In this document: positions 42,924-53,420 of the stretch, piece by piece
Position numbering within the stretch: the stretch's first letter is position 1
Layout of the letters: each line of letters opens with the position of its first letter
Assembly: GCA_963969365.1 (NCBI GenBank)
Contig: OZ017754.1
Span: 372,001 to 436,000, forward strand
DNA: 64,000 bases
Direction of reading: 5' to 3'
Origin: Asterochloris sp. CNOR1
Taxonomy: Eukaryota > Chlorophyta > Trebouxiophyceae > Trebouxiales > Trebouxiaceae
Made by a program: the position numbers and the translations under genes
Notes under the pieces: generated by a model
What the model saw: the letters and a program-made list of their open reading frames with translations, nothing else
The model's database searches: none
Told to the model about the DNA's origin: nothing

Positions 42924-45900
42924 ATGAGGGCTCAGGGGCTGGCCCGCCTGGCCGTCTCGGAGTCCAACATCTTGCTTGACAGCTGCCTGATCTTGCCTTC
43001 GCCTGCGTTACAGCAGATCAGGCCTTTGAGCAGGCTTCCCAGCCTGCCTGAGGCATGTCAGAGCCGTTGGCACCCGCAGATCTCCAGCAGAGGAAGTTGG
43101 CCTGCCCACCCTACTGCCTCGCAGGAAATGTTCCATTGCCATGCTTTCTCAACTGGCAGGCGGCAAATCAACCGAAAGTCTCCCACCCATTGGATAAACT
43201 CGCAGCAGCAAAAGGAAGAGGGACATGTCATTGACCCCGCAGTGTTGCAGCCAGCCTCACAAGATTCGAATCAAGCCCCAGAGGCTGCACAGGACCCTGG
43301 CAACGCTGTGCAGCCGTCAGCCACCAGGGCCTCGGACGTACAGGTGCGCCATTGGCAGCTGCTGTGAGCTTCAAGCCTTGACAAGGCTACTGCAATGTGC
43401 TTTCTCATCACAGCTTTGTGGCTGCAGGTTGCAGCTGTGGTGGACCATCCTGCGCTGGTCGTTACCAGAAATGTGGAATGGTGTGCTCAAGGCACAGCCC
43501 GATGCATTGCTTGCCATGCCTCGTGCAAAAGTGATCCGTCCCCCTGTAGCTTGGCCACGTGCTTGATGGCCCCAAGGGGGGCCACTGGCTGCAGCGGTGC
43601 AGGCCTGCATCTTATCATCATGAGCCCTGTCCATGTTGTGCCACGCTGCCCCAACTGCCATGGTGAATATTGTTGCATGCCTGCCCAGAACAGCTGGCCG
43701 CTGTGCAGGGTCAAGGGGCCTCTGGCCTTGCATCTGAGCAGCACCTTAACTTGCTCGACTTCCCCTCTGTGCAGGGGCACAGTCATCTTTGGCTTTGAGC
43801 AAGCCAACCGCTACACAGTGCTGGACCAGAATGGGAACACGGTGGCGCTCATGGCAGAGGAGCTGGGGTCCTTGGGGACAGAGGTGGGGCGTCAGTTCCT
43901 GCGCACGCGGCGGCCCTTCAAGGCCACTGTGTTTGGGCCGGATGGGCAGCAGGTCATCTTCACTGTCAGGCGGCCCTTTTACTTTATCAACAGGTGCGCA
44001 GGCCCAGCCCGCAATATGCTGGATTGTGTCAGGGTGCAGTGGGCAGCAGGTCATTGTCACTGGGCAGCTCAGACTACGTGCAAGGGCTTCTCAATGCATT
44101 GCACCTGCTGCTGTCTTCGCTGGTCCAGGATGAGGTCATATAATCAGTTGAATGAACAGCAGCAGGCAGGGCTCAGGACTTGACAAAGCAGCCTGGATGC
44201 AGCATCTTGCAGTGCTGAGCCTTTTTGAGATGTGCACCATCAATCGTGCCAGCCTGCCAGGTACCTTGTCTGTCATCTGCCCTACAGCTGCCATGTTTGT
44301 GAAGTGGCGCAGGCAACGAGCATGCTCTGCTGTCCTGCACCTTGCATTTACTACACCATGTTGCAATGTGTTCCCGATCTGAGCTGGGCAGCAAGGCTCA
44401 GCACTCTTCTCTTACTCTGTCCTGCAGCTCGCTGTTTGTGGAGGACGGCGCCGGCAATGTGATTGGGGAGGTCCACCAGAAGTGGCACCTCTGGCGCCGC
44501 AGATATGATCTTGTGCTGAATGGAAAGCAATTTTCGGCTGTCAACAGCGGCCTGCTGGCGTGGGAGTTCCTGCTGAGGGATGAGGCTGGAGGTGAGCCAG
44601 GGTTTGGCATGGTCTGCTGAGCGGGGCTGCAGCAGAGCAATGTCTGGACCGCTGAAGGTAAACGCCACTGTGCACGGCGCACCATGGTCTGCCGAGGTAA
44701 CCGCAGCTGAAAATGCATGCTGTGGTAGTCAATGTCCCCACTCCAATCTGAACTACAATGTCCTAGAGTTGGGCAACAGCACCTGCAGCAGATCAGTGTA
44801 TGCACAGCTGGAGGTCGCTGCTGCTGTGCATGCTGTGCATTGTCACCTGCTGAGGACGCCCATGGCAGGGGCCTGGCTGGGGCTGCTGATAAATACGTGG
44901 TTATCACAATCAGACTTGCATCTTACTGTTGACAGGCTGACAATGCCACATCCAGTTGCAACTGCTCAAGGTGGATCCAACTGTGTATGGCGCAATCTGC
45001 ACTGACGGCCCCAGGCCTGCTCTAGTGAGCCTGTGGGGCAGTGCATATCCCACTGCTACCCCAGGCAGCTGCTGTGCTGGCAATAAACAACTATGGCAAG
45101 ACCAGGTAATGTCCTGGCTGCAAGGCTGTGTCACATGTGCATTGTGCTCACTGCAGCGCTGCGGTGCCTGCAGGGCTGCTGGCACTGATCGACCGCAACT
45201 TCCAGGGCTTTGGGAAGGAGATCTTCACAGGCAAGGCTCAGTGAGACCTTGACAGCTGCGCCGCTCTGAGCCATCTGCAACACGCACAGGTTTAGATTTC
45301 TGGCATTGCATCAGCTGCTTGTCTAGCATGCCCTGCATTGCTCAAGTGATGCTTGAGCCTGCGTTAAGCCTGAGTGGCTGGAGATGGCGTGCTGCCAATG
45401 TGCAGACAGCTTTTGAGCCCAGATAGATCTTGAGCTCAGCTCTGACAGGCTGCTCTGTGCAGATGCGGGCAAGTACATCATCCACTTTGGGGACAAGCCT
45501 GAGCAGGCCGCAGAGCAGGCCGCCAACACGGTGGCGGCCGCCCACCCAGACAAGCCCCGCCCAGAGGTCACCACGCTCGCAAAGTATCGGAACCCTGACA
45601 TGAGTGTGGTGCCCACTGCAGCGGGCGACCAGCTGGTGAGGCGCCAGCGTGCATGTATGGCAGGGCAGCAGAGGAGCTGCTGTGACATGCAGCTGTGACA
45701 TCCAGATGCTGCAATGCATTCAAGTCACTGGCAGCATTGCACAGGCAGCAGGCTCTCAATGGAGACAGCTGCCGGCCAGGCTGGGCGGGGTCGCTAGGCA
45801 TGCACTTATTCTTGCATGACATGAATTGTCGCCCGGCAGCTGTTTGGCCAGGCAGGCTGTTCATTGCCGTGCTGCTGCAGTCAGCAGGTGCTGCTGCAGT

Positions 45901-47851
45901 CAGCAAATGGCGCTGCGCACAGAGCCCCTGCCCGCCTCTGGCTCAGAATGTGCAAGAGCAGCGCTCTTGCAGACCTGGCACCCCATAGCTTCCACTCTGC
46001 TGGCATGCAGGCCACCATCAGGTCGTTGCAGCTGGATGAGCGCATGGTCGCACTGGCTGCTGCCATATCGATTGACTATGACTACTTCAGCCAGCACTCG
46101 CATGGGCATGGCCTCCTGGGGCCCATGATGTTTCCAGGTGACTCCCTCCCTGCCTATTTCACACACTATCTTGTGTGCCAAGCCTTCTGTAAGGAGTGCA
46201 ACACTGTGCAAAGCGTTCACCAACTGGGCGCTCTGCAAGTCTGGCACTGTTGCGCCCAAGCATGACCCGCAGCTGTTGCTTGTGCACACCAGGTTCCCTA
46301 GTGCAGGGCAGACATCCTCTGCATGCAGTGTGGCAGCTGGCAGGGAAGGCCCTGGCCCTGTCAGAGACACCAAGTTGTCCCAGAGGCAGTACACTGCGGC
46401 TGCCTGTCGGTACTGCTCGAGCAGGTGCACACACCCAGGTTGCAGCATGGGTCGGCTGCAGCCCAAGCAGCTTTGACAGCTTCCCATGATTGACCATTGT
46501 CTGCCGCAGGGCCGGTCATCCCATACCCAATGCCGGGCGGAGGCGGAGGGGAGGGGGCAGAGGCAGGGGCAGATGCTGGAGCTGGAGCTGGAGCAGAGGG
46601 GGCTGCAGGTGACCGGGAGAGGGCCCCTTGCTGAACATTGTGTCACTATCTGCTCATTGTTCCACGCATCTGACAGCGAAGAGGCCAGCCTCTAGGTCCT
46701 CTGGGCTCGATCAAGTATGGCCTGTGCAGCAGTGCCTGCTGCCATGCCCAGCACGTGCTATCTGTTGGCAGAGCTAAAAGGCAGGAGATCAACAGAGGTG
46801 GCCAGGCTGCAGATGCACAAGATGGCCACAGGGGCAGCAGGGGAAGGGGATCCGGAGATCTTGGGCCTGCGTCAAAGCCATTGCGCTGAGGGCTGCTTGC
46901 TGTCAGGGTGCTGCGACCTGTGGCAAACCCCTCCACCGCTTTCAAGCGTGGGTTGCTCTGCATGTGTCCCCAGCTGTGGCCTACTGTATGACGAAATAAT
47001 TAATCTCCTTGGTGTGCAGTGCCACCAGAGCAGGCGCCATCCGGGCAGGCCCTCCCTCAGGAGGATCTCAGCGGCCAGCAGCAGCAGGAAGGGTTTCAGG
47101 ATCCTTCGGCAACAGACCTGGGTGGGGATGACTTCAAGTTCCCTGACGACGGCTTTGGAGGTGAGCGTCGGCTACATGCTGCAGATGCATCGACACTTGT
47201 TGTCAGCCACCAGTACAGGCAGGTGGGCTCTGGCGAGCATGTCGACGCTGCGCCAGACCCGCCCCTCGGCGGCTACGCAGCCTCTGTGGGATGTCGTGGC
47301 GGGCCGCGACTTCCTCCAGGCTGCTCTCGTCTTCATTGCTTGTGCGCAGAGAGCAGCATGGGCCACCCGGCGACCTGGCAGGAGCTGTTCACCTTCCTGT
47401 GTCTGCAGCTGTGGGCATGTTGCAAGGGCAACCTGGCCTCCTGTGGTTACTCTGGTTTGGAATGTGCTACCATGAGCACATGCTCGGCAGGCCGGCAACC
47501 TGTGTCCGCGTGCTGAGAGACAGGTTTTGGGAGGCGCCCAGCCAGGCTCAGAGTCCAGAGCTAAAGGATCTACATGACTGCTTGCTTCTGTGTTGCAAAG
47601 CACTGGCTTGCGCGGACGAGTCTTGCTGGTGCAGGTGATGAAGGGGATGGTGGAGCGTTTGACGGTGGGGGCGACGCCGATGGTGGCGGCTCAGGTCTCT
47701 TAGGTGAGCTGCTGCAGAGTTTGCGCAGCTACTCGTTTCTGGCGTTACCGTCCAAAGCTGATGCACAGTGCTCTACAGATCACAGCTCAGTTGCAAGGAC
47801 CTCCTCACATGTGCTGCAGGTTCCCTGTGGGATGCGTTCAGCGATGATTGA
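42924..47851 (+). CDS. Phospholipid scramblase family protein, mitochondrial type (AIM25/PLSCR-like)
   Basis: Eleven exons close in phase to 517 residues: 42924-43343, 43428-43480, 43775-43993, 44428-44591, 45174-45230, 45463-45635, 46011-46137, 46510-46608, 47020-47160, 47635-47703 and 47820-47851. Residues 1-140 are Arg/Ser-rich with few acidic residues at first, like a mitochondrial presequence plus linker (AFSTGRRQINRKSPTHWINS). The family core then follows: VIFGFEQANRYTVLDQNGN, FLRTRRPFKATVFGPDGQQV, VIGEVHQKWHLWRRRYDLVL, ALIDRNFQGFGKEIF and LDERMVALAAAISIDYDYFS. The last forms the terminal hydrophobic helix. A long Gly/Pro/Asp-rich tail ends SLWDAFSDD. Yeast AIM25 and animal PLSCR3 are mitochondrial relatives implicated in lipid movement and stress. 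The fifth intron (after 45230) uses a GC donor. Confidence 0.9.
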
Positions 47852-48101
47852 GGCAGATGGTTGCCCAATGAAACGCATACCCATCTTTACAAGATTGTTC
47901 AGATGGCACTGCCAGCAGGGTAATGCATGCTTTGTCTCCCTAGCCTTGTACCTGTATTTGGTGAAGATAGGCACTATGTTTGCTAAGAGTTTCGTAAGCC
48001 TCATGAGGTCAGGCTTAAACAAGGAATTCAAACCATCCACATCAGGGACAAACCAGTATTCCGCCACTGATTGATCAGATCTTCGGGTTCAGAACGCAGT
48101 C

Positions 48102-51100
48102 ATGGCACCCACCGTCAAGCTTGGCCAGCCCAGCACCGAGCAGATTCAGCAAAACCCCCGCGAGGCCGCTCTCTATTACCAGCTTCTAGAGAGGGACTCT
48201 GTCACTCCCAAGGTAGACATCAGAGAGATGATCGAGTTTGGAATGCCGATGCATGCATGTGTGCCACAGGAAACAGGCAGGGTGGCATCATGCTTTGATG
48301 TTGGCAAGCCTGCCAAGTAGGCCTTGCACGAACATGCATGCATTTTTGGTCATGCCAGCGGCATGTTGGCAGTGTGATTTTACCTTAGGCTGACTGCCCC
48401 TGCACCAGTGCTGGGCCAGCTCTGCCTGAGGCATGGGCTTACTTTGACAGGTGTCTGACCGTCCACAGCCTTGAACCGTTGCTTGACTGCTGCACATCTG
48501 TGCACAGAGCCGCCACCAGCATTTCAGCTCCAACCTGTACCCAAAGCTTCCTGGCCTGCAGGACGTGGAGGCATACTCCAAGGAATTCGGCAGCGGCAAG
48601 AGCTTCTCTGGCTCAGAGGTCAGTTTCAAGGAGCTGGTGGAGCTCCTGCACAAGCCGGGGGAGAAGGTCGAGGGCTCTGGCAATGCGCTCAGCTATGCCG
48701 TGAAGAAGGCTGGCGCCAAGCTGGAGCCCATGAGGATCCCCCGCCGCAGCCTGAGGGATGATGACGTCCACTTCGCCATCACGCACTGTGGTGAGCCTGC
48801 CTTGTTAGATGTGGCTGGGGCGCCGTCATTAGGTTCAGTGCAGAGTAGACTCATGATGAGTGCGCCCTGTCGTCTGACTGCCCTGACCTTCTGCGGTGAG
48901 CCTGGGCTTGCGCGGTGGCAGTGTTAGCCCACTTGAGTGGAGGGCTGCTGCCAGCCCAGTAGTCATCGGGCTTTGTATTCCGAGATAGCCTTTGTGTCTG
49001 CATTGTGTGGCCTGACTCTCTGTGGGCAACAGCACACTTGAGTGGAGGGCTGCCAGCCATGCAGTCATTGGGCCCTTAATTCTGCATCAGCCTTTGTGTA
49101 TGCATTGTGTGGCCATACTCTTTGTGAGCAGAAGAAATAGCTGGGTGTGATCAGCACACCATGCCGTGAGACTGCCTCACAGCACGCTGTGCTGTCAGCT
49201 CAGATATCGGGAAGCGTTTGCAGCCAGTGCTCCATCTTGGAGGTGTCACGGGTGTCCTGTCATTTTGAAGGGCCTTGCATGGCTGATTGGCTCCAGGCCT
49301 TCACTCCATCAACACAGTGCTGTCCTCCGCTACCACTGCTGGAGTGCAGCAGCTCACACTTCATATGCTGCCTGTCTGCCTGGAGCTTTGCCTGTCATAG
49401 ATTGCAGTGCCAGAGTGCAGTATCTGACATGCTTGCCTGTCTGCCGCCTGGCTTGTGACCTTTGGACAAGGTTGCTGCTTTTTCAAAACACTTGTGGTGT
49501 GCTTGCTATGCACAAGCACACAAGAAGCAACATTTTGAGATGTGTCGTCCTGTGCTTGCTTGTGCTACTACGTGCTAAGCAAGTCGCGAAACAATACAGA
49601 CAAGTAGTTAGCACAAGGGCGCGTCCGTAGGGTGCAATGGTAGCCAAGGCTCACTGCGCAGCATGCCACTGCTGTGCAACATGGCTCCCCAACCCCTGCC
49701 CTTGTGATTCACCCTGCAGGCATCTGCCACACTGACTACCACCAGGTGAACGATGAGTGGGGTGGGGGCATCTTCCCCATGGTGCCTGGCCATGAGATTG
49801 TGGGCATCGTGACAGAGGTTGGGCCCAAGGTCAAGAGCCTGAAGCCTGGGGACCGTGTAGGGGTGGGCTGCTTCGTGGAGTCGTGCATGAAGTGTGACAG
49901 GTACAGCTCCTTGCCTCTGGTTGCCCATACCTCTGCATGGCACCATGCCAGGGCGCTGCTCGCTGCACCCCCTTGTGCTTGGCCTGCAGATGGCACAGTC
50001 TTGCTCTGCAGCAACCCCAGCCAAGTGCAGCTCTCTGGAGAGGCTGTTTCTGCAGTGGCTGCTGATGCTGCTCTTCTGCGTTGTTTGTTGTACTTGGCCG
50101 TGAGATGACATAGTCTGGCTGTGCAGCAAGCCCAGCCGATTGCAGACCTCACTGGAGAGGCTGCCGCTGCAGTGGCTGCTGCTGCCTTCTGGCCCCAATG
50201 CAGCTGCTGTCCACAAAGCATTCCTGTGCTGCAGGTGCAAGAAGCAGGAGGAGAACTATTGCCCCAAGTGCGTGCTGACCTACAATGCCAAGGACTACCA
50301 TGGGGACGTGACATATGGCGGCTACAGCACACATCTGGTGGTGCCTGAGCAGTGAGTGGCCTGCACGCAAAGGTTGTTTGCATATCTCAGCAATGTTGCT
50401 GGTGGTGCTGAATCTGAGAGGTGGGGGCGGGGCTTCAGGCTGGCAGCCATGTGGTGCATGAGCAACAAGTGGCATGCCTGCTGGCCTTGCCACGTAAGCG
50501 CCAACCACTGCTGACCAGCTTCTCAAGCACTGCTTCTGTCCAGTCATGCTGCTGTGCAAGGTCTGCTTTGCGAGGCCTGTCTCAGACTGGTTTGTGTGGT
50601 GCTGCAGCTACGCCCTCAGGGTTCCCAAGAACCTCGACCTGGCTGGCTGTGCCCCTCTGCTGTGCGCTGGCATCACCACCTACTCACCCCTCATGTACTA
50701 TGGCCTGAACAAGCCAGGTGAGCTGCTTCGCATCAATGTCAGTTGGGTTGCCCCATTGGGTGGGGGGTCTGGGGGGTGCACGACACCAGCTTTCATGATT
50801 CAGATTGTAAGTGCAGCTTGTCACCTCTTGAGCAAGCCTGGTAGGCCTACATGCTTCATCATAGTCCTAACACGCGCTTGTGACATGTGCCAGTCACAAG
50901 CTTGGCTGGCATGCAAGCATGGTGTGCAAGCCCGCCTGGTTCTGTTCGCTGGCTCACAGCCTGCTTCTCGCCATGCAAGCTGTGCTGGCACTGGAAGCCT
51001 GGTGTGACAGCCTGCTTGGTCCTGTTCCCTGGCTCACTGCCTGCTTTATGTCATGCCTGTAGGCATGAAGCTGGGTGTGATCGGCCTGGGTGGCCTGGGC

Positions 51101-53203
51101 CACATGGCTGTCAAGTTTGGCAAGGCCCTGGGCCTAGAGGTGGGCACACACTGCGACTGTGCACCTTGGCTGCTCAACACTAAGGCATCCCTGTTGGCAG
51201 CGTGGTTGTAAGCGCTGTCCAGTATTGTAGCCTGCTGGGTCTCAGTCCCCATCGGTGCTGTCTATCCACGCCAGAGTCCCTTTCCAGTGCTCTAGCCTGC
51301 TGATCTTCCACTCTCCTGCATGCCCTGCCTCGGTTGCAACGGCCTGCTCTTCATCTGGCAGCAGAGCGCTCACCACAGACTGACCAGCACCGTTGGCGAC
51401 AGGAGAGGGGGCAGGGGGGCAAAGGGTTTACTATACGAGGGTTGAGTCTACTGATGCCGGCGTTCACTGTACTGATGCCCGTCTGGAGCCCTGCAGGTGA
51501 CTGTCCTGTCCACCAGTGCCCACAAGAAGGAGGAGGCCATCAAGACACTGAAGGCTGACCACTTCATTGTCAGCAAGGACCAGGAGCAGATGAAGGTGAG
51601 GCGCCGTCACTCATCACGATCGAGCAGCGCATGCTTGCCTCCGAGGTCTTGAGAGTGGTCCTTCACACACAGTCCTGGCTTCAGCTTGCCCTGATGTTCT
51701 GCTGCATCATTTCACCCGGCTGTGGTCCCATGGAGCTCCGCTGGCTTCTGTGCTGGCCCCTCTGCTTCAGTGGTAAACGCAACGATTGTCTTCACCAGGC
51801 TGCTGCCCTGCAGGCTGCAGCCAACTCCCTGGACGGCATCATCGACACAGTGGCTGTCAAGCATCCCCTGGCTGACTACCTCAATCTGCTCAAGGTGTGC
51901 TGTTCACCTCTGCATGAGCAGCACCTGCAAGGGCTCTCCACTCGCCTGCCACCACATGGCAGCGTGCAGCAGCGTGTATGGGCAACACGCACCCCCTCCC
52001 TCTCCCCCAATTGGTCGTATGAGTGCGCAGCAGCCCCCTCCCCCAGGATGGGGGCCCCCTGCCTTGTCTCTGTGCGGCAGCTGTGCGCCGCCTCAGGCAG
52101 CGGGTGTGCAAGGCTGCCAGCCCACTATTGAGGCTGCCAGCCTCAATGCCAGTCCGCTGCAAGAGGCAAAGGATGCGGTCTCCCAGTACCAAAGCCTGCC
52201 TGTGCAGCACCTGCTAGCTGCGGTCTGCTACCCTGCAATTTCCTGTCACAACTGGCTTTCCATTGTCTTGCGTTCCTACCTGGCTTGGTCGTGAAGTGAC
52301 TGCGTTGCATGCTGCAGGTTGATGGTACCATTGTGATTGTGGGTGCAGCAGCAGAGCCCTTGGACCTTCCTCCCTTCGCCATCATCTCAAGTAAGCTTGG
52401 CCCTTTGTTTGTCCTGGCTGCCTCAGCTGTGCTACTTTGTCATGCCCATCCCTTGTTAACCCTCATGTATCTGGGCTTTCAAACAGCACATCCTGTTTGC
52501 AGAGAGGCTGAAGATTGGGGGCAGGTGTGTGCCGTGTCCTGTTGATCGCACACGCTTGCACCTGCATGTTGATTATTCAACCGGCACAGTGCTTTATTTT
52601 TGGTAATGCCAGTTACATGCCCTTTTGCCACAACAACTCTCACACAACTCCACCAGAACAACCTGCCAGCTTGTGACAATTGATTTGTTGCTGCTTTCAG
52701 CATGATTGGCGGGATCAAGGAGACCCAGGAGATGCTTGACTTCTGTGGTGAGTGTTTGCGATGGCGATCTGCAGTGCAGCAGTTGTACTGGAGCAGTTTT
52801 GATGGCAAGCATGAGTCCAGTCAGCCCTGCACAAGTTGCATGCTGCTGTTGCTGGAGGCCCTCAGGGTTGCTTGCTTTAACGCCTTGTCTCATGCCCATG
52901 TTGCCAAATGACTCCCCTTACGTCTGCAGGCAAGCACAACATCACCTGCGAGATTGAGAAGATCCCAATGGATTATGTGAACACAGCTCTTGAGAGGCTT
53001 ATTAAGAATGACGTCCATTACAGGTGAGGGTTGCTGTCAAAGTGTGCTCAGTTCCTCATGCAGTGACGCCAGTTAAATGTTACTGTACCATACATCTCAG
53101 CTTAGGCTCTCTTGACGGTGCACTCTTATATTGTCTCACACAACATCACATGGTGTGCAGGTTTGTGCTGGACATCCAGGGCTCACTGATCAACACAAAG
53201 TAG
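48102..53203 (+). CDS. Zinc alcohol dehydrogenase (cinnamyl-alcohol/YahK-like, NADP type) with N-terminal extension
   Basis: Thirteen exons, phase-checked, give 445 residues. The catalytic-zinc Cys is in [11 protein letters not shown], the His in GHEIVG and the second Cys in [13 protein letters not shown]. The structural zinc set is complete in [17 protein letters not shown]. The cofactor motif [20 protein letters not shown] is followed by [10 protein letters not shown], whose Ser/Lys pattern favours NADP(H). The end [15 protein letters not shown]...[17 protein letters not shown] fits medium-chain CAD-type reductases of aldehydes. Residues 1 to about 100 ([20 protein letters not shown]..., [20 protein letters not shown]) precede the normal domain start and are not part of the usual ~350-residue protein. 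Exon 10 (52503-52524) is only 22 bases. Exon 12 to 13 joins at HYR-FVLD. Introns 2, 3 and 5 carry tandem duplications. Confidence 0.93.
48930..49138. repeat. Two-copy ~105-bp tandem repeat in ADH intron 2
   Basis: CACTTGAGTGGAGGGCTG at 48930 and at 49035 begin two copies that also share CAGTCATTGGGC/TAGTCATCGGGC, AGCCTTTGTGT and GCATTGTGTGGCC in order. The copies differ by about one base in eight, so the duplication is moderately old. No coding potential is seen. Confidence 0.75.
49991..50190. repeat. Two-copy ~115-bp tandem repeat in ADH intron 3
   Basis: Blocks CATAGTCT or CACAGTCT, TGCAGCAA-CCCAGCC, GCAG, CTGGAGAGGCTG and CTGCAGTGGCTGCTG occur in the same order from 49991 and from 50106. 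The second copy ends close to the acceptor of the exon that starts at 50235. The unit contains its own TGCAG sites. Confidence 0.7.
50934..51057. repeat. Duplicated intron 3' end before ADH exon 6
   Basis: GCCTGGTTCTGTTCGCTGGC and GCTTGGTCCTGTTCCCTGGC begin two copies 80 bases apart (50934 and 51014). Both continue CTCAC-GCCTGCTT and CATGC. The second copy runs directly into the acceptor CCTGTAG of exon 6 at 51063. The first retains CCATGCAAG at the matching place, a potential decoy acceptor. Confidence 0.7.
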
Positions 53204-53420
53204 ACAAGGGACCAAGTGTCTTCATGCAGAAATGATATTGAATTGCCATCACTGTGATTTTGGTATTGCGACTGCAGCTCAATACTCATAAACCTGAGTG
53301 GGCATGACCATCAACACTTGGCATTGCCAAGAATTACGCAAAATATTGTTGTCCATCCATTCATGAATGAACAAGTCGGTTAGATAGGCAATATGTTTAT
53401 AACTGTGCAAGTGCAGAATC
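53204..53420. other. Convergent intergenic region, shared 3' ends
   Basis: Only 217 bases separate the stop codons of the ADH gene (+) and the condensin gene (-). The region is A/T-richer than its flanks (for example AAAATATTGTTG near 53340 and AATATGTTTATAAC near 53388), as expected for 3' UTRs and polyadenylation signals. A TGTAA-type chlorophyte polyadenylation signal could not be identified with confidence. Confidence 0.4.

Noticed and set aside
52487-52524. Longer ADH exon 10 starting after AAACAG ([12 protein letters not shown])
   Set aside because: It is attractive as protein but out of phase with exon 9; the 22-base exon after TTTGCAG fits both phase and family pattern.
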